From Streptomyces sp. ICC1 (GTDB lineage: Bacteria > Actinomycetota > Actinomycetes > Streptomycetales > Streptomycetaceae), in the NCBI RefSeq assembly GCF_003287935.1, contig NZ_CP030287.1:3252267-3316266 (forward strand): 64,000 nt of DNA, given 5' to 3'. The notes beneath the pieces were generated by a model. It saw nothing but the letters and a program-made list of their open reading frames with translations, ran no database searches and was not told where the DNA came from. Both the position numbers and the translations under genes were made by a program. Shown here piece after piece: positions 55,657-64,000 of this stretch; position 1 is the stretch's first letter, and each line of letters starts with the position of its first letter.

Positions 55657-56680
55657 ATGGTGGGCATGTCCCGACAACTCCTCACGCCCCCACGGGCCGC
55701 CGCCCTCGCCACCGCGGTCCTCGCCACGATCCTGCCGGCCGTGGCCTGGATGGCCGGCGGCGCGGCCAGCGCCGCCCCGGCCCCGGCCGCGGCCGCGGCC
55801 CCCGAGCGCCAGTGCACCCTCCCCGGCGGCATGGCCGAGATCAGCGGCCTCGCCATGAGCCGCAAGCACCCGGGCGTCTTCTACGCCGTCAACGACAGCG
55901 GCAACACCAACCAGGTCTTCGCCGTCGACTGCAACGGCGCCACGGGCCGGCTCCTGGCCACGCTCACGGTCGCCGGCGTGGGCAACACCGACTGGGAGGG
56001 CCTGACGATCGGCAAGGACGCCGGGGGTGGCCCCGCGATCCTGGTCGGCGACATCGGCGACAACTTCGGCAGTCGCGCCGAGATCACCGTGCACTCCTTC
56101 GCCGAGCCCGATCAGCTCGCCAACGCCACGGTGACGCCCGTGACGTACCGCTTCGCCTACGCCGACGGCAAGCACGACGCGGAGTCGCTGCTCGCCGATC
56201 CCGTCACCGGCCGGATCCACATCGCGAGCAAACTCATCGGCGCGGCGGGCCAGTTGTACCAGGCTCCGCTGCCGCCGGTGGCCGGGCAGGTCAACACCCT
56301 CACCGCGGTCCGGCCGGGCCCGGTCTTCGCCACCGACGGCGCGTTCTCGCCGTCGGGCGCCTCGTACACCCTGCGCAGCGGCGGGCCGCTGGGCGCCAAC
56401 ACGGCCTCCGTGTACGACACCTCCGGCGCCAAGCTCGCGGACGTCGCCCTCCCGGCGCAGTCGCAGGGCGAGACGGTGACGTACGCCGACTGCACCAGCC
56501 TGCTCGTGGGGTCGGAGAACGACACCCAGATCTGGCGCGTCCCGCTGCCCCCGGAGGCCACCCCGGGCTGCGCCGGCACGCCGACGCCTACCCCTACGCC
56601 CACGCCGACGCCGACCCCGACCCCGACGCCCACGCCTACTCCGACCCCGACTCCGACTCCGACTCCGGGTGATCTGAAGG
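55657..56680 (+). pseudogene. Secreted beta-propeller-like protein, C-terminally cut
   Basis: Start ATG 55657 or 55666. Signal peptide (LATAVLATILPAVAWMAGGAASA), then a ~280-residue domain with repeated ISGLAMSRKHPGVFYAVNDSGN, VFAVDCNGATGRLLATLTVAGVGNTDWEGLTIG, and AILVGDIGDN, resembling SdiA-regulated/phytase-like six-bladed propellers. A Thr-Pro repeat linker follows, as before wall anchors. At 56681 the native sequence stops, and the frame runs on to 56913 with an artificial tail. The C-terminal anchor is missing. Confidence 0.8.
56577..56668 (+). repeat. Thr-Pro coding hexamer microsatellite
   Basis: About 15 units of ACSCCG-type hexamers (CCGACG, CCGACC, CCTACG and so on) code for a (Thr-Pro) linker. 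Such low-complexity DNA is prone to slippage and to assembly errors. Confidence 0.9.
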
Positions 56681-56699
56681 AGATGTGTGTACGAGACAG
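56681..56699 (+). other. 19-bp sequence nearly identical to the Tn5 mosaic end
   Basis: AGATGTGTGTACGAGACAG differs from the Tn5/Nextera mosaic end AGATGTGTATAAGAGACAG at two positions (9 and 12). Read with the preceding GAG it encodes E-M-C-V-R-D-R, close to the E-M-C-I-R-D tail known from adaptor contamination. It sits exactly where a truncated gene meets an N-terminally truncated one. Confidence 0.8.
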
Positions 56700-57626
56700 G
56701 GGTCGGGGTGGCTGCTGGTCGCGGTGTCGGCCGCGGCGGGCGCGGCGGTGCTCACCGCGTACGGGCTGGCCGTCGCGCTCGTGCGCACCAGGCGCGGGCA
56801 CCGGGCGGCGATCGAGGAGCGGGGGTGGCTGCTGGAGCGGGAGCGGGAGACCGCGGCACGCACCGCCGTGGACGCGGAGCGGGCTCGGATCGCGGCAGAG
56901 CTGCACGACATAGTCAGCCACAACGTCAGCCTGATGGTGGTCCAGGCCGGTGCGGCCCGCGAGGTGCTGGAGACCATACCGCGGGAGGCGGCCGCTGCCA
57001 TGAGCGCCGTCGAGGACGCCGGGCGCACGACGATGACCGAGCTGCGCCACCTGCTCGGCCTGCTCGCTCCCGCGCAGGACGGCAAGGACGAGCCCTACGG
57101 CGCTGCCCCGGAGGCGGAGCTCTCGCCGCAGCCGAGCCTGGCCCGGCTCAGTCCGTTGATCGACCGGATGGTCTTCGCCGGGCTGCCGGTCGAGGTCCGG
57201 ATATCCGGCGAACCCCGGCCGCTGCCGGCCGGGATAGACGTCACCGCCTACCGGATCATCCAGGAGGCGCTGACCAACGCACTCAAACACGGGGACGGGG
57301 TGAAGGCCGAGGTGAGCGTGAGATACGCGGACCACGCGCTGCGGGTCGAGGTGCTCAACAGCGGACCGAGCGTGCTGTCGGGGGACAGGGCGCCCGCGTC
57401 CTCGGCGCCCGTCACGACGGACACTCCTCCCGCGCCGTCCGGGCCGTCCGGGCCGGCAGTCGGGGAGGAGGCCGGGGAAGCCAAGGCGGCCCGGGCGGAC
57501 GGTGCCGGGCGCGGACTGCTCGGGCTGCGCGAGCGGGTCGCCGTGTACGGAGGGGACTTCGACGCCCGCCGACGCCTCGGCGGCGGCTACCGGGTCCGCG
57601 CCCGCCTCCCGCTGGAGCGCCCGTGA
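56700..57626 (+). CDS. Sensor histidine kinase, N-terminus missing
   Basis: About 308 residues follow the mosaic-end-like sequence. What remains: one membrane helix (WLLVAVSAAAGAAVLTAYGLAVALV), a HisKA_3 dimerisation helix with the phosphorylated His in RIAAELHDIVSHNVSLMVVQAGAAREVL, and an ATPase domain (AYRIIQEALTNALKHG ... GLLGLRERVAVYGG). NarL/DesK-type kinases usually have four to six helices before this point, so the start is lost. Whether the gene has a start codon of its own is unclear; the frame opens at ATG 56685 inside the junction. It overlaps the regulator by GTGA. Confidence 0.85.
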   Translation, partial: GSGWLLVAVSAAAGAAVLTAYGLAVALVRTRRGHRAAIEERGWLLERERETAARTAVDAERARIAAELHDIVSHNVSLMVVQAGAAREVLETIPREAAAAMSAVEDAGRTTMTELRHLLGLLAPAQDGKDEPYGAAPEAELSPQPSLARLSPLIDRMVFAGLPVEVRISGEPRPLPAGIDVTAYRIIQEALTNALKHGDGVKAEVSVRYADHALRVEVLNSGPSVLSGDRAPASSAPVTTDTPPAPSGPSGPAVGEEAGEAKAARADGAGRGLLGLRERVAVYGGDFDARRRLGGGYRVRARLPLERP

Positions 57627-58423
57627 CCACGCCGACCACGCCGACCACGCCGACAGAACGGACCGAGCCGACCGTGCCCGCGGCGGGGATGCCCGCGCCT
57701 GCCCCCGCGCCCGATCCCGCGCCCGATCCCGCTTCCGTCCCTGCGCTCGGGCCGCGGGTGGTCATCGCCGACGACCAGGAACTCGTCCGCACCGGATTCC
57801 GGATGATCCTGACGGCACGCGGGATCGATGTGGTGGGGGTGGCGGCCGACGGGGTGGAGGCCGTCTCGCAGGTCCGGAGCCTGCGCCCGGACGTCGTCCT
57901 GCTCGACATACGCATGCCGCGCCTGGACGGACTGGAGGCCGCCCGGCAGATCCTCGCCGAGGCCCCTGAATGCCGGGTGATCATGCTGACCACCTTCGAC
58001 CTCGACCAGTACGTCTACGCCGCCATCGCCGCCGGAGCCAGCGGGTTCCTGCTCAAGGACGTCACCCCGGAGTACCTCGCCAACGCCGTGCGGCTCGTCA
58101 ACACCGGAGACGCGCTGCTCGCCCCGTCCATCACCCGTCGGCTGGTGGAGCGCTGCGCGGCGGCCGCCGCCGCTCGGGGCGGCGGCGCGACCCCGGCGCC
58201 CCACCCGGACCTCGATGCCCTCACCCCGCGCGAACGCGAAGTGCTCACCCTCATGGGCCACGGCCTCTCCAATGCGGAACTGGCCCGGGAGCTCACGCTC
58301 AGCGAAGCCACCGTGAAGACCCATGTGGCCCGCATCTTCGCCAAATTGGCCCTGCGCGACCGGGCGCAGGCGGTCGTCCTGGCCTACGAGACGGGTCTGG
58401 TCACGCCGGGCCCGCAGGCGTAG
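57623..58423 (+). CDS. NarL/LuxR-type response regulator
   Basis: 266 residues from GTG 57623, coupled to the kinase. A 48-residue Thr/Pro/Ala-rich N-terminal tail (unusual) precedes the receiver (VVIADDQELVRTGFRMIL, phospho-Asp in VLLDIRMPRLDG, LKDV) and a LuxR helix-turn-helix (LDALTPREREVLTLMGHGLSNAELARELTLSEATVKTHVARIFAKLALRDR). The cognate signal is unknown. The stop lies 23 bases inside the convergent PucR gene. Confidence 0.9.
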   Translation: MTTPTTPTTPTERTEPTVPAAGMPAPAPAPDPAPDPASVPALGPRVVIADDQELVRTGFRMILTARGIDVVGVAADGVEAVSQVRSLRPDVVLLDIRMPRLDGLEAARQILAEAPECRVIMLTTFDLDQYVYAAIAAGASGFLLKDVTPEYLANAVRLVNTGDALLAPSITRRLVERCAAAAAARGGGATPAPHPDLDALTPREREVLTLMGHGLSNAELARELTLSEATVKTHVARIFAKLALRDRAQAVVLAYETGLVTPGPQA

Positions 58424-60371
58424 GAGGCGTCGTCCGGTCGATCGGCCCGGGCTGTGCCAGGAGGTGCAGGCGCAGGGCGAGTTGGAGTTCCAGAGCCCGG
58501 GCGGGGACGTTCCAGTCCGGCCCCAGGAGCCGGCCGATCCGGTCGAGGCGCTGAACGACGGTGTTGACGTGGATGTGCAGGGCGTCCTTGGCCCTGGAGA
58601 GGCTCGCTCCGTGCGTGTAGTAGGCCCGGAGCGTGTGCACCAGCTCGGTGCCGCGCTGGGCGTCGTAGTCGATGACCGGGCCCAGCACCTGGTGGACGTA
58701 CCCGCCGACGTCCCCGTGGTCCCCGATCAGGAGGCCGACGAAGCCCAGGTCGGGGAGGGCGGCGCCGTGGCCGGTGTGGCCCAGGGCGTGCAGGGCGTCC
58801 AGGCAGCGCACGGCCTCGGCGTACACGGCGGGCAGGGCGCCCGGGCGGCCCGCCGGTCCGGCGGAGCCCACCGTGACGGGGGCGCCCAGGGCCTGCCCCA
58901 GCTCCGCCGCCAGCGACCGCGCGAGGTCGCCCGGCCGCCCGGCCGGGACGAGGAGCACGATGTCCCCCTCGTGCGGCCCGGCCAGGCCGTCGAGGGCCCG
59001 GGCCCGGCGGGCCGCCTCCGCCGACATCCGGGGCCGCAGGGCCGCGTCGCCGCGCAGCACCAGCACGGAATGCGGGCGCGCCAGGTCGACGCCGAGTTTG
59101 CGCGCCCGGATCGTCTGGCTGCCGGGGTCGCGGGTGCGCCCCGGGCTCTCCGGGGTCAGCAGGTCGCTGAGCAGCTCGCCGCGGACCCGGTCCTCGGCGT
59201 GCGCCACCGACCGCCGCAGCAGCAGCAGGAGCGCGGTGACCAGGCCGGTGCGCTCGAACAGACGCCGGTCGGTGTCCGAGAGGTCGGCCCGCCCGGTCAG
59301 GGCGATGCTGCCGAGGAGTTCGGGCCCGGCCAGGACCGCGCAGACCCATACCCCGTCCACCGGGACGGCCCGGCCGCCGGAGCGCGAGGCGGCCACCCCC
59401 CGGTCGGGCGGGCCGATCGGATCGCTGCCGACCCGGGCCAGCTCGGCGCCCTCGGCGTCGTGCACCACCAGCCCGCCGCGCAGCAGCGCGGCGACCTCGC
59501 GGGCCACGTCGGTGACGTCCCCGCCACGCAGGACCAGGTCGGTCAGCCGGTCGTGGGTCTCGGTGGCCAGGCGTACGGCCTCACTGTGCGCCCGGGCGGT
59601 CTCGGTGGCGGAGTTGAGCTCGACCAGGGCCGTACGCGTCTCCGCCAGCAGCCGCGCGCCGTCGATGGCGACGGCGGCGTGGTCGGCGAGCGAGGAGAGC
59701 AGGGCCACGGCGTCGGGGGCGAAATCCCGTACCGAGCGGTCGGCGGCGTAGAGCACTCCGATGACCCGAGAGGCGACGCGCAGCGGGACGCCGAGGATGC
59801 CCCGCAGCCCCTCCTCGCGGACCCCGGCATCGATGGTGCTGGTGTGCCGGAAGCGGTCGTCGGCGCGGTAGTCGGCGCTGGCGTACGGGCGGGCGGTCTG
59901 GGCGACCAGGCCGCCGAGCCCCTCACCCATGCCGAGGCGCAGCTGCTGGAAGGCGGCGGAGACGGACCCGTCGGTGACCCGCATGAAGGTGTCGCCCGCG
60001 ACGGGGTCGTTGAGCGTCAGGTAGGCGACGTCCGTGCCCAACAGGGTCCTGGCCCGCCGCACGATGGCCCGCAGCACCGCGTCGAGATCGCGCAGCGCCG
60101 CGAGGTCGCCGGCGGTGTCGAACAGCGCGGTGAGCTCCGCCTCGCGCCGCCGGTGCTGGTCGAGGGTGCGCCTGATCCCGAGGGCGACCCGGGTCGCCTC
60201 CTCCACGAGGGCCTGCTCACCGGCCCCGGCCCCGCCGGTACGGGCCTGCGCGCCGGGCCGGGCGAAGTCCTCGACGGGTGCGCCCCGGTCGAGCAGGTCG
60301 AGGAGCTGCCGCAACGCGCCGGCCGCCCGCTGCCCGGTGGCGCTCTCGGTGGATTCGTTCACGGGAGCCAT
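58401..60371 (-). CDS. GAF-domain PucR-type regulator
   Basis: 656 residues. After a helical N-terminus comes a GAF sensor (~80-240: ALFDTAGDLAALRDLDAVLRAIVRRARTLLGTDVAYLTL, GILGVPLRVASRVIGVLYAADR), a coiled region, a CdaR/GGDEF-like domain (~400-560), and the PucR C-terminal helix-turn-helix (ELVHTLRAYYTHGASLSRAKDALHIHVNTVVQRLDRIGRLLG). It probably senses a small metabolite. The MHS transporter follows on the same strand order, 97 bases upstream in the genome sense. Confidence 0.88.
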   Translation of the reverse strand: MAPVNESTESATGQRAAGALRQLLDLLDRGAPVEDFARPGAQARTGGAGAGEQALVEEATRVALGIRRTLDQHRRREAELTALFDTAGDLAALRDLDAVLRAIVRRARTLLGTDVAYLTLNDPVAGDTFMRVTDGSVSAAFQQLRLGMGEGLGGLVAQTARPYASADYRADDRFRHTSTIDAGVREEGLRGILGVPLRVASRVIGVLYAADRSVRDFAPDAVALLSSLADHAAVAIDGARLLAETRTALVELNSATETARAHSEAVRLATETHDRLTDLVLRGGDVTDVAREVAALLRGGLVVHDAEGAELARVGSDPIGPPDRGVAASRSGGRAVPVDGVWVCAVLAGPELLGSIALTGRADLSDTDRRLFERTGLVTALLLLLRRSVAHAEDRVRGELLSDLLTPESPGRTRDPGSQTIRARKLGVDLARPHSVLVLRGDAALRPRMSAEAARRARALDGLAGPHEGDIVLLVPAGRPGDLARSLAAELGQALGAPVTVGSAGPAGRPGALPAVYAEAVRCLDALHALGHTGHGAALPDLGFVGLLIGDHGDVGGYVHQVLGPVIDYDAQRGTELVHTLRAYYTHGASLSRAKDALHIHVNTVVQRLDRIGRLLGPDWNVPARALELQLALRLHLLAQPGPIDRTTPPTPAGPA

Positions 60372-60468
60372 GCTGGCAGCCCTTCGGTGCGGGGGTGGTG
60401 ACCGGGTCCCGGGTCCGCCCGCCGTGCCCGGAACACCGGACGCGGCGGGCGGATCCGTGCCGGGCGGG

Positions 60469-61911
60469 TCAGGCGGGGTCGGATACCGAGACGGCCGCGG
60501 ACCGGGCCGCGCGGCCCTTCCCGCCGGCCTCCGCTCCGACGTCCGCCCCGGCCCTCGGCACGGACAGGTCCCGCCCCCGCGTCTCGCGGGCGAAGGCGAC
60601 GGTGAGGGTGGTGACGACGGCGGCGGCCGAGAGGTAGACGGAGACCGGCACCGAGGAGCCGTACTCCTTCAAGAGCTCGACGGCGATGATCGGGGCCAGG
60701 GCGCCCGCGATGATCGAGGCGAGCTGGGAGCCCATGGAGGCGCCCGAGTAGCGGACCTTGGTGTCGAACATCTCGGAGATGAAGGCGGCCTGCGGCCCGT
60801 ACATGGCGCCGTGCAGGAGCAGGCCGACGGTCACGGCCGCCGTGATGACGGCGAAGGACTTGGAGTCCACCAGCGCGAAGAACCCGAACGCCCACAGGGC
60901 CATGCCGACCGAACCGATCAGCGTCACCGGCCGGCGCCCGATCCGGTCCGACAGCGCGCCCCAGGCGGGGATGGTGAGGAAGTGGACGGCCGAGCCGATC
61001 AGGAGCGCGTTCAGGGCGGTGGTCTTGGGCAGGCCGAGGTGCGTGGTCACGTAGACGAGGAGGAAGGCGGTGAGGACGTAGTACGAGATGTTCTCGCCGA
61101 ACCGGGTGCCGATCGCGGTCAGGACCTGCCGCCAGTCCTTTCGGAACACCTGGACGACGGGGGCCCTGTCCTTCTCGGCCGAGCGCGCGGCCTCGGCCTG
61201 CGCGGCGAGGAAGACGGGCGACTCGGAAACCGAGAGCCGGATCCACAGCCCGACGACCACGAGGAGCCCGGAGAGCAGGAAGGGAACGCGCCAGCCCCAC
61301 GCGAGGAACGTGGCGTCCGACTGCACGGCGGCGAGCAGCGCCAGCACCCCGGTGGCGAGCAGGTTCCCGCCGGGCGCCCCGGACTGCGGCCAGGACGCCC
61401 AGAACCCGCGGTGCTCGGCCCCGCCGTGCTCGGAGACGATCAGCACGGCCCCGCCCCACTCGCCGCCCAGCGCGAACCCCTGCACCAGGCGCAGCACGGT
61501 CAGCAGGATGGGAGCGCCGACACCGATGCTGGCGTGGGTGGGCAGCAGCCCCATCGCGAAGGTGGCCCCGCCCATCATGACCAGGCTGAGCACGAGCAGC
61601 TTCTTGCGCCCGACCTTGTCCCCGAAGTGCCCGAACACCACCCCGCCCAGCGGCCGGGCCAGGAACCCGATGGCGTAGGTGAGGAAGGCGATCAGGGTGC
61701 CGGTGAGCGGATCCGCGGTGGGGAAGAACAGCTTGTTGAAGACCAGGGCGGCGGCGGTACCGTAGAGGAAGAAGTCGTACCACTCGATGGTGGTCCCGAT
61801 GAGGCTGGCGGCCACGATCCGCCGAATGCCGGTCGGAGCCTTCGGGACGGCTGCGGGGGAGACCATGTGCACCACTTCCAGGGTGTCTGCGGGGACGTCG
61901 GGCGTGGCCAC
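60469..61911 (-). CDS. MFS transporter, MHS (metabolite:H+ symporter) family
   Basis: 480 residues from GTG 61911 (ATG 61866 would shorten it by 15). Twelve helices with the family hallmarks: IGTTIEWYDFFLYGTAAALVFNKLFFP, YAIGFLARPLGGVVFGHFGDKVGRKKLL and RLVQGFALGGEWGGAVLIVSEH. MHS proteins take up shikimate, citrate, alpha-ketoglutarate, betaine or aromatic acids with protons; the substrate here is unknown. Probably controlled by the PucR-type regulator downstream. Confidence 0.9.
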   Translation of the reverse strand: MATPDVPADTLEVVHMVSPAAVPKAPTGIRRIVAASLIGTTIEWYDFFLYGTAAALVFNKLFFPTADPLTGTLIAFLTYAIGFLARPLGGVVFGHFGDKVGRKKLLVLSLVMMGGATFAMGLLPTHASIGVGAPILLTVLRLVQGFALGGEWGGAVLIVSEHGGAEHRGFWASWPQSGAPGGNLLATGVLALLAAVQSDATFLAWGWRVPFLLSGLLVVVGLWIRLSVSESPVFLAAQAEAARSAEKDRAPVVQVFRKDWRQVLTAIGTRFGENISYYVLTAFLLVYVTTHLGLPKTTALNALLIGSAVHFLTIPAWGALSDRIGRRPVTLIGSVGMALWAFGFFALVDSKSFAVITAAVTVGLLLHGAMYGPQAAFISEMFDTKVRYSGASMGSQLASIIAGALAPIIAVELLKEYGSSVPVSVYLSAAAVVTTLTVAFARETRGRDLSVPRAGADVGAEAGGKGRAARSAAVSVSDPA

Positions 61912-62784
61912 AACGTAGAAGTCCCCAGGTCAGCGGTATATGTGGCGCGTCATCACAATCAACCCCACCTGAGTGTGCCAGACCACCACACGGCCCGAAC
62001 CGATCTCCTCGGACCTCTCCTGACGCGGGTGGGAAGACCCTGCCGGAATTGCAGAGTTGCGCCGCTTTTGGGGATGCGGTGCTGACTCCCGTGCTGACCT
62101 GGTGCTGACCTGAAACCCCATGTCAGCACCCCTCGCAACCTGTCCCTTGCTGACTTGGTGCTGACTACGCAGCGTTGAGAGCGACGTGACTCCGGTCGAG
62201 CCGACGCAAATCGGAAGCGGCGGAGAGCTCGGATCGGCTCCGCTGTCGAGGTCCGGTTCGCGCTCAGGGGCGGCCGGCACGACGTCGCGTGAAACCCGGG
62301 TGCGCGACCGCACCTGGCGTGCCGCGGGTGCCCTGGCCGACGCGCTCAGATGCCCAGACCAGCGCTGGACCCAGCCTTCGAGTGGCGATCCCGCTGTTCT
62401 GCCCATCTCTCCCGGAGGCCGGCGCGCCATGTTGTGGAGAGCCCACAGGGAGCGTGTCGAGGCCACTGCTGTCGCGCCGGTAGAGGTGTCAGGCCTCGCC
62501 GAGCGTCCAGTGCTCACTCCGGCGCTGGCATGCGTCGGTGAGAACACGGTCGACCGGGTCGCCGTGGACGAAGCCATCCGCATTACATCGCTCCTAGCGC
62601 CCGGTCCAGGCAGAAAACGTTGGGACCGTAGAGCACGAGCCTCAGGGCGGAATGGACGGCATGAGCTGGCGCAGAGGGCGTGCGGGCAGCTCGACTTCAC
62701 CCACGACCCGCTGCTCCTTACCGGGAGCATCCGCTGACAGTGTGAGCCGGATCCGCGCCCGCACCCGGGTTGGGCGCCCTCGGA
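61912..62784. other. 873-bp region without a convincing gene
   Basis: Several open frames exist on both strands (for example 62186-62737 plus and 61930-62730 minus), but none has family-like motifs, a good ribosome-binding site and consistent codon bias together. A minus-strand fragment around 62642-62770 (TRVRARIRLTLSADAP ... GEVELPARPLRQLM) and another near 62500-62590 (DGFVHGDPVDRVLTDACQRRSEHWTLGEA) read like ends of coding regions. I suspect gene remnants. Confidence 0.4.
62079..62165. repeat. GTGCTGAC cluster, five direct and one inverted copy
   Basis: GTGCTGAC at 62079, 62091, 62102 and 62158, TGCTGAC at 62148, and the reverse complement GTCAGCAC at 62122, within 87 bases. Possible protein-binding array or recombination site in a region lacking genes. 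Confidence 0.8.
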
Positions 62785-63615
62785 TCAGGTTCGGGTCAGA
62801 AACGCCAGGAGGGCGGCGCTGGTCTCCTTCGGGTGGGTGAGGAGTCCGCCGTGTGCGGCGTCGGCGATGACCGTGAACTCCGCCTGGGGTAGGGCGTCGG
62901 CGGAGATCTTGGCGGCGCGGGGCGGGAAGTAGAAGTCGTGCTCGAAGGCCAGGACCAGCACCGGGACGGTGATGTCGGTGAGCGCGGCCATGCGGTGCGG
63001 GTCGCGCAGCCAGGCTTGGGCCGCGGTGGCCTGGCCCACCTCCCCGTCGGCGGACGTCCAGAGGTCTTCCTGGGCGGAGAGGAGTTCCAGCCAGGTGCGG
63101 GTCTGCTGCTCGTCGTCGCACAGGACGGCGGGCGGCAGGCTCGACAGCAGGGATTGCAGGCGCGTGAAGGCGGCGGGCAGCCGACCGGTCGTGGCGATCA
63201 GCTCGGCCTCCGCGGCCAGCATGGCGTCGAGGACCCCGGTCACCGGGCCGGCGCCCGCCATGAGCACCACCGAGGCCACCAAGTCGGGCCGGGTGTGGGC
63301 CAGTAGCTCGACGGTGAAGCTCCCCAGTGAGTACCCGATGACCGTAGCGCTGGTGAGGCCGAGGGCGTCCATCAGTCCCGCCAGGTCCCCGGCCATGTCG
63401 GCCATCGCGTACGGGGACGCGGGCGCTTCGGAGGGGGCGACGCCGCGTGCGGCGTAGGTGATCACCTCGAAGCCCGCCCGCACCAGGTCCTCGCGTACCC
63501 CGCACAGCTCCCAGGCCACTGGTGGCATCCCCGTGCCGCCGGCCAGCACCACCGGCCGGCCCCGCCCCGTCCGCTCGTACGCGATCCGCACACCGTTCAC
63601 GACCACCGACTCCAC
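62785..63615 (-). CDS. Alpha/beta-hydrolase
   Basis: 276 residues from GTG 63615 with AGGGGG upstream (the frame stays open to 63807 but without a start signal). Catalytic triad visible: nucleophile Ser in G-Y-S-L-G-S, Asp in AFEHDFYFPP, His in ADAAHGG; the oxyanion segment is VLAGGTGMPP. Similar enzymes are esterases, lactonases or dehalogenase-like; the substrate is unknown. Confidence 0.88.
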   Translation of the reverse strand: MESVVVNGVRIAYERTGRGRPVVLAGGTGMPPVAWELCGVREDLVRAGFEVITYAARGVAPSEAPASPYAMADMAGDLAGLMDALGLTSATVIGYSLGSFTVELLAHTRPDLVASVVLMAGAGPVTGVLDAMLAAEAELIATTGRLPAAFTRLQSLLSSLPPAVLCDDEQQTRTWLELLSAQEDLWTSADGEVGQATAAQAWLRDPHRMAALTDITVPVLVLAFEHDFYFPPRAAKISADALPQAEFTVIADAAHGGLLTHPKETSAALLAFLTRT

Positions 63616-63855
63616 GCACGCCCCCTGGTCCCGCACCGTTCCTTCGGGGCAGGATGCCCGCCGCAGACAGAAGAGTCCATCGACTCGGACACCTGGACGG
63701 CGGTGGCGTTTCGTGCTCGCGCGGTCTCGGGTCCGATCGGTGCAGAGGCCCCATATCGAGCACATATCAACGTCCATTAGTTTGTTGATGCGACGCCCGC
63801 TTCCCATCAGGGACGGGTGGTTGCTGTCCCCTGCCCCATTCCTCTTGATCGCCGG

Positions 63856-64000
63856 ATGGACATGACGAAGAACCTGAAGATCTCCCTGGGCCTGGTCGCC
63901 CTGGTGCTGGCCGTGGTCGCCGCCCTGCTGCTGGCCAACCGCTCGCCGGACGCCGCACCGGCAGGTGACGGGACGGGCACCGGCGAAGCCGCTGCCGCTT
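63856..64000 (+). CDS. N-terminus of a membrane-anchored protein (3' partial)
   Basis: Start ATG 63856 or 63862. The first 48 codons read M-D-M-T-K-N-L-K, then a hydrophobic segment (ISLGLVALVLAVVAALLLA) and an Ala/Gly/Thr/Pro-rich linker, cut by the window edge. An uncleaved anchor or signal peptide; thioredoxin-like (DsbA/TlpA) proteins often begin so, but nothing further can be said. Confidence 0.6.
   Translation, partial: MDMTKNLKISLGLVALVLAVVAALLLANRSPDAAPAGDGTGTGEAAAA

Noticed and set aside
54175..56220. 681-codon minus-strand frame across LysR and the propeller gene
   Set aside because: Antisense shadow crossing two clear plus-strand genes and a terminator.
62186..62737. 183-codon plus-strand frame
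   Set aside because: No recognisable motif, no ribosome-binding site, and unusual codon use; not called as a gene, only mentioned as a possible remnant region.

Overview
The DNA is high-GC actinobacterial, almost certainly Streptomyces or a close relative. Evidence: strong G/C bias at third codon positions, frequent GTG starts, leaderless promoters, a Streptomyces-type 5S rRNA, a DmdR/IdeR-type iron box, and a core block that I remember as conserved in Streptomyces (DUF1015, HAD phosphatase, SCP2, small protein, tlyA, nadK, recN, GT4, PucR, pyrG, Nudix, ATPase-TPR, ald, parA). That synteny is recalled, not searched.

Left part (1-26.2 kb), accessory: a SUKH/SMI1-like immunity-type protein, a 5'-truncated DUF3710 remnant, a GNAT, an MBL hydrolase, a decayed alanyl-tRNA-synthetase-like gene behind an Ala/Thr/Ser-rich leaderless mini-ORF, a small secreted protein, and a divergent MFS exporter/XRE regulator pair. 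A glycan-use island follows: a secreted GH20 hexosaminidase (frameshifted), then on the minus strand a DeoR-LacI hybrid regulator, an ABC sugar-binding lipoprotein, two permeases, a 2-hydroxyacid dehydrogenase and a GH29 alpha-L-fucosidase. This importer has no ATPase gene, so a shared one is inferred. Next come RNase H, envelope proteins (DD-carboxypeptidase, Tat-exported amidase), a TPR protein and a CLC-type chloride transporter.

Junction 1 (about 26.23 kb): the first 29 or so codons of a normally promoted gene run straight into the last ~95 nt of a 23S rRNA, followed by an intact 5S rRNA and terminator. The 16S and nearly all of the 23S are missing.

Central part (26.7-54.4 kb), mostly core: an 872-residue protein with a ~540-residue Arg/Gly/Asp repeat region, a TPR-like domain and an acidic tail directly follows the 5S gene. 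Then come DUF1015 and HAD genes, an iron-regulated FecCD/FecC/FecE siderophore importer without a binding protein, tlyA-nadK-recN, a glycosyltransferase, a PucR regulator, an FAD oxidase, a GH15 enzyme, pyrG, a Nudix hydrolase, an ATPase-TPR protein, ald, and a ParA/RHH pair. As I remember it, scpA/scpB should follow parA, but a LysR regulator does.

Junction 2 (about 56.68 kb): a secreted beta-propeller-type gene, cut off in its Thr-Pro repeat, meets a 19-bp sequence that matches the Tn5 mosaic end at 17 of 19 positions. Beyond it lies an N-terminally truncated histidine kinase in operon with its response regulator. This looks like a library/assembly chimera or a transposition scar.

Right part (56.7-64 kb): the two-component pair, a GAF/PucR regulator, an MHS-family transporter, a sparse region with GTGCTGAC repeats, an alpha/beta hydrolase and the start of a membrane-anchored protein.
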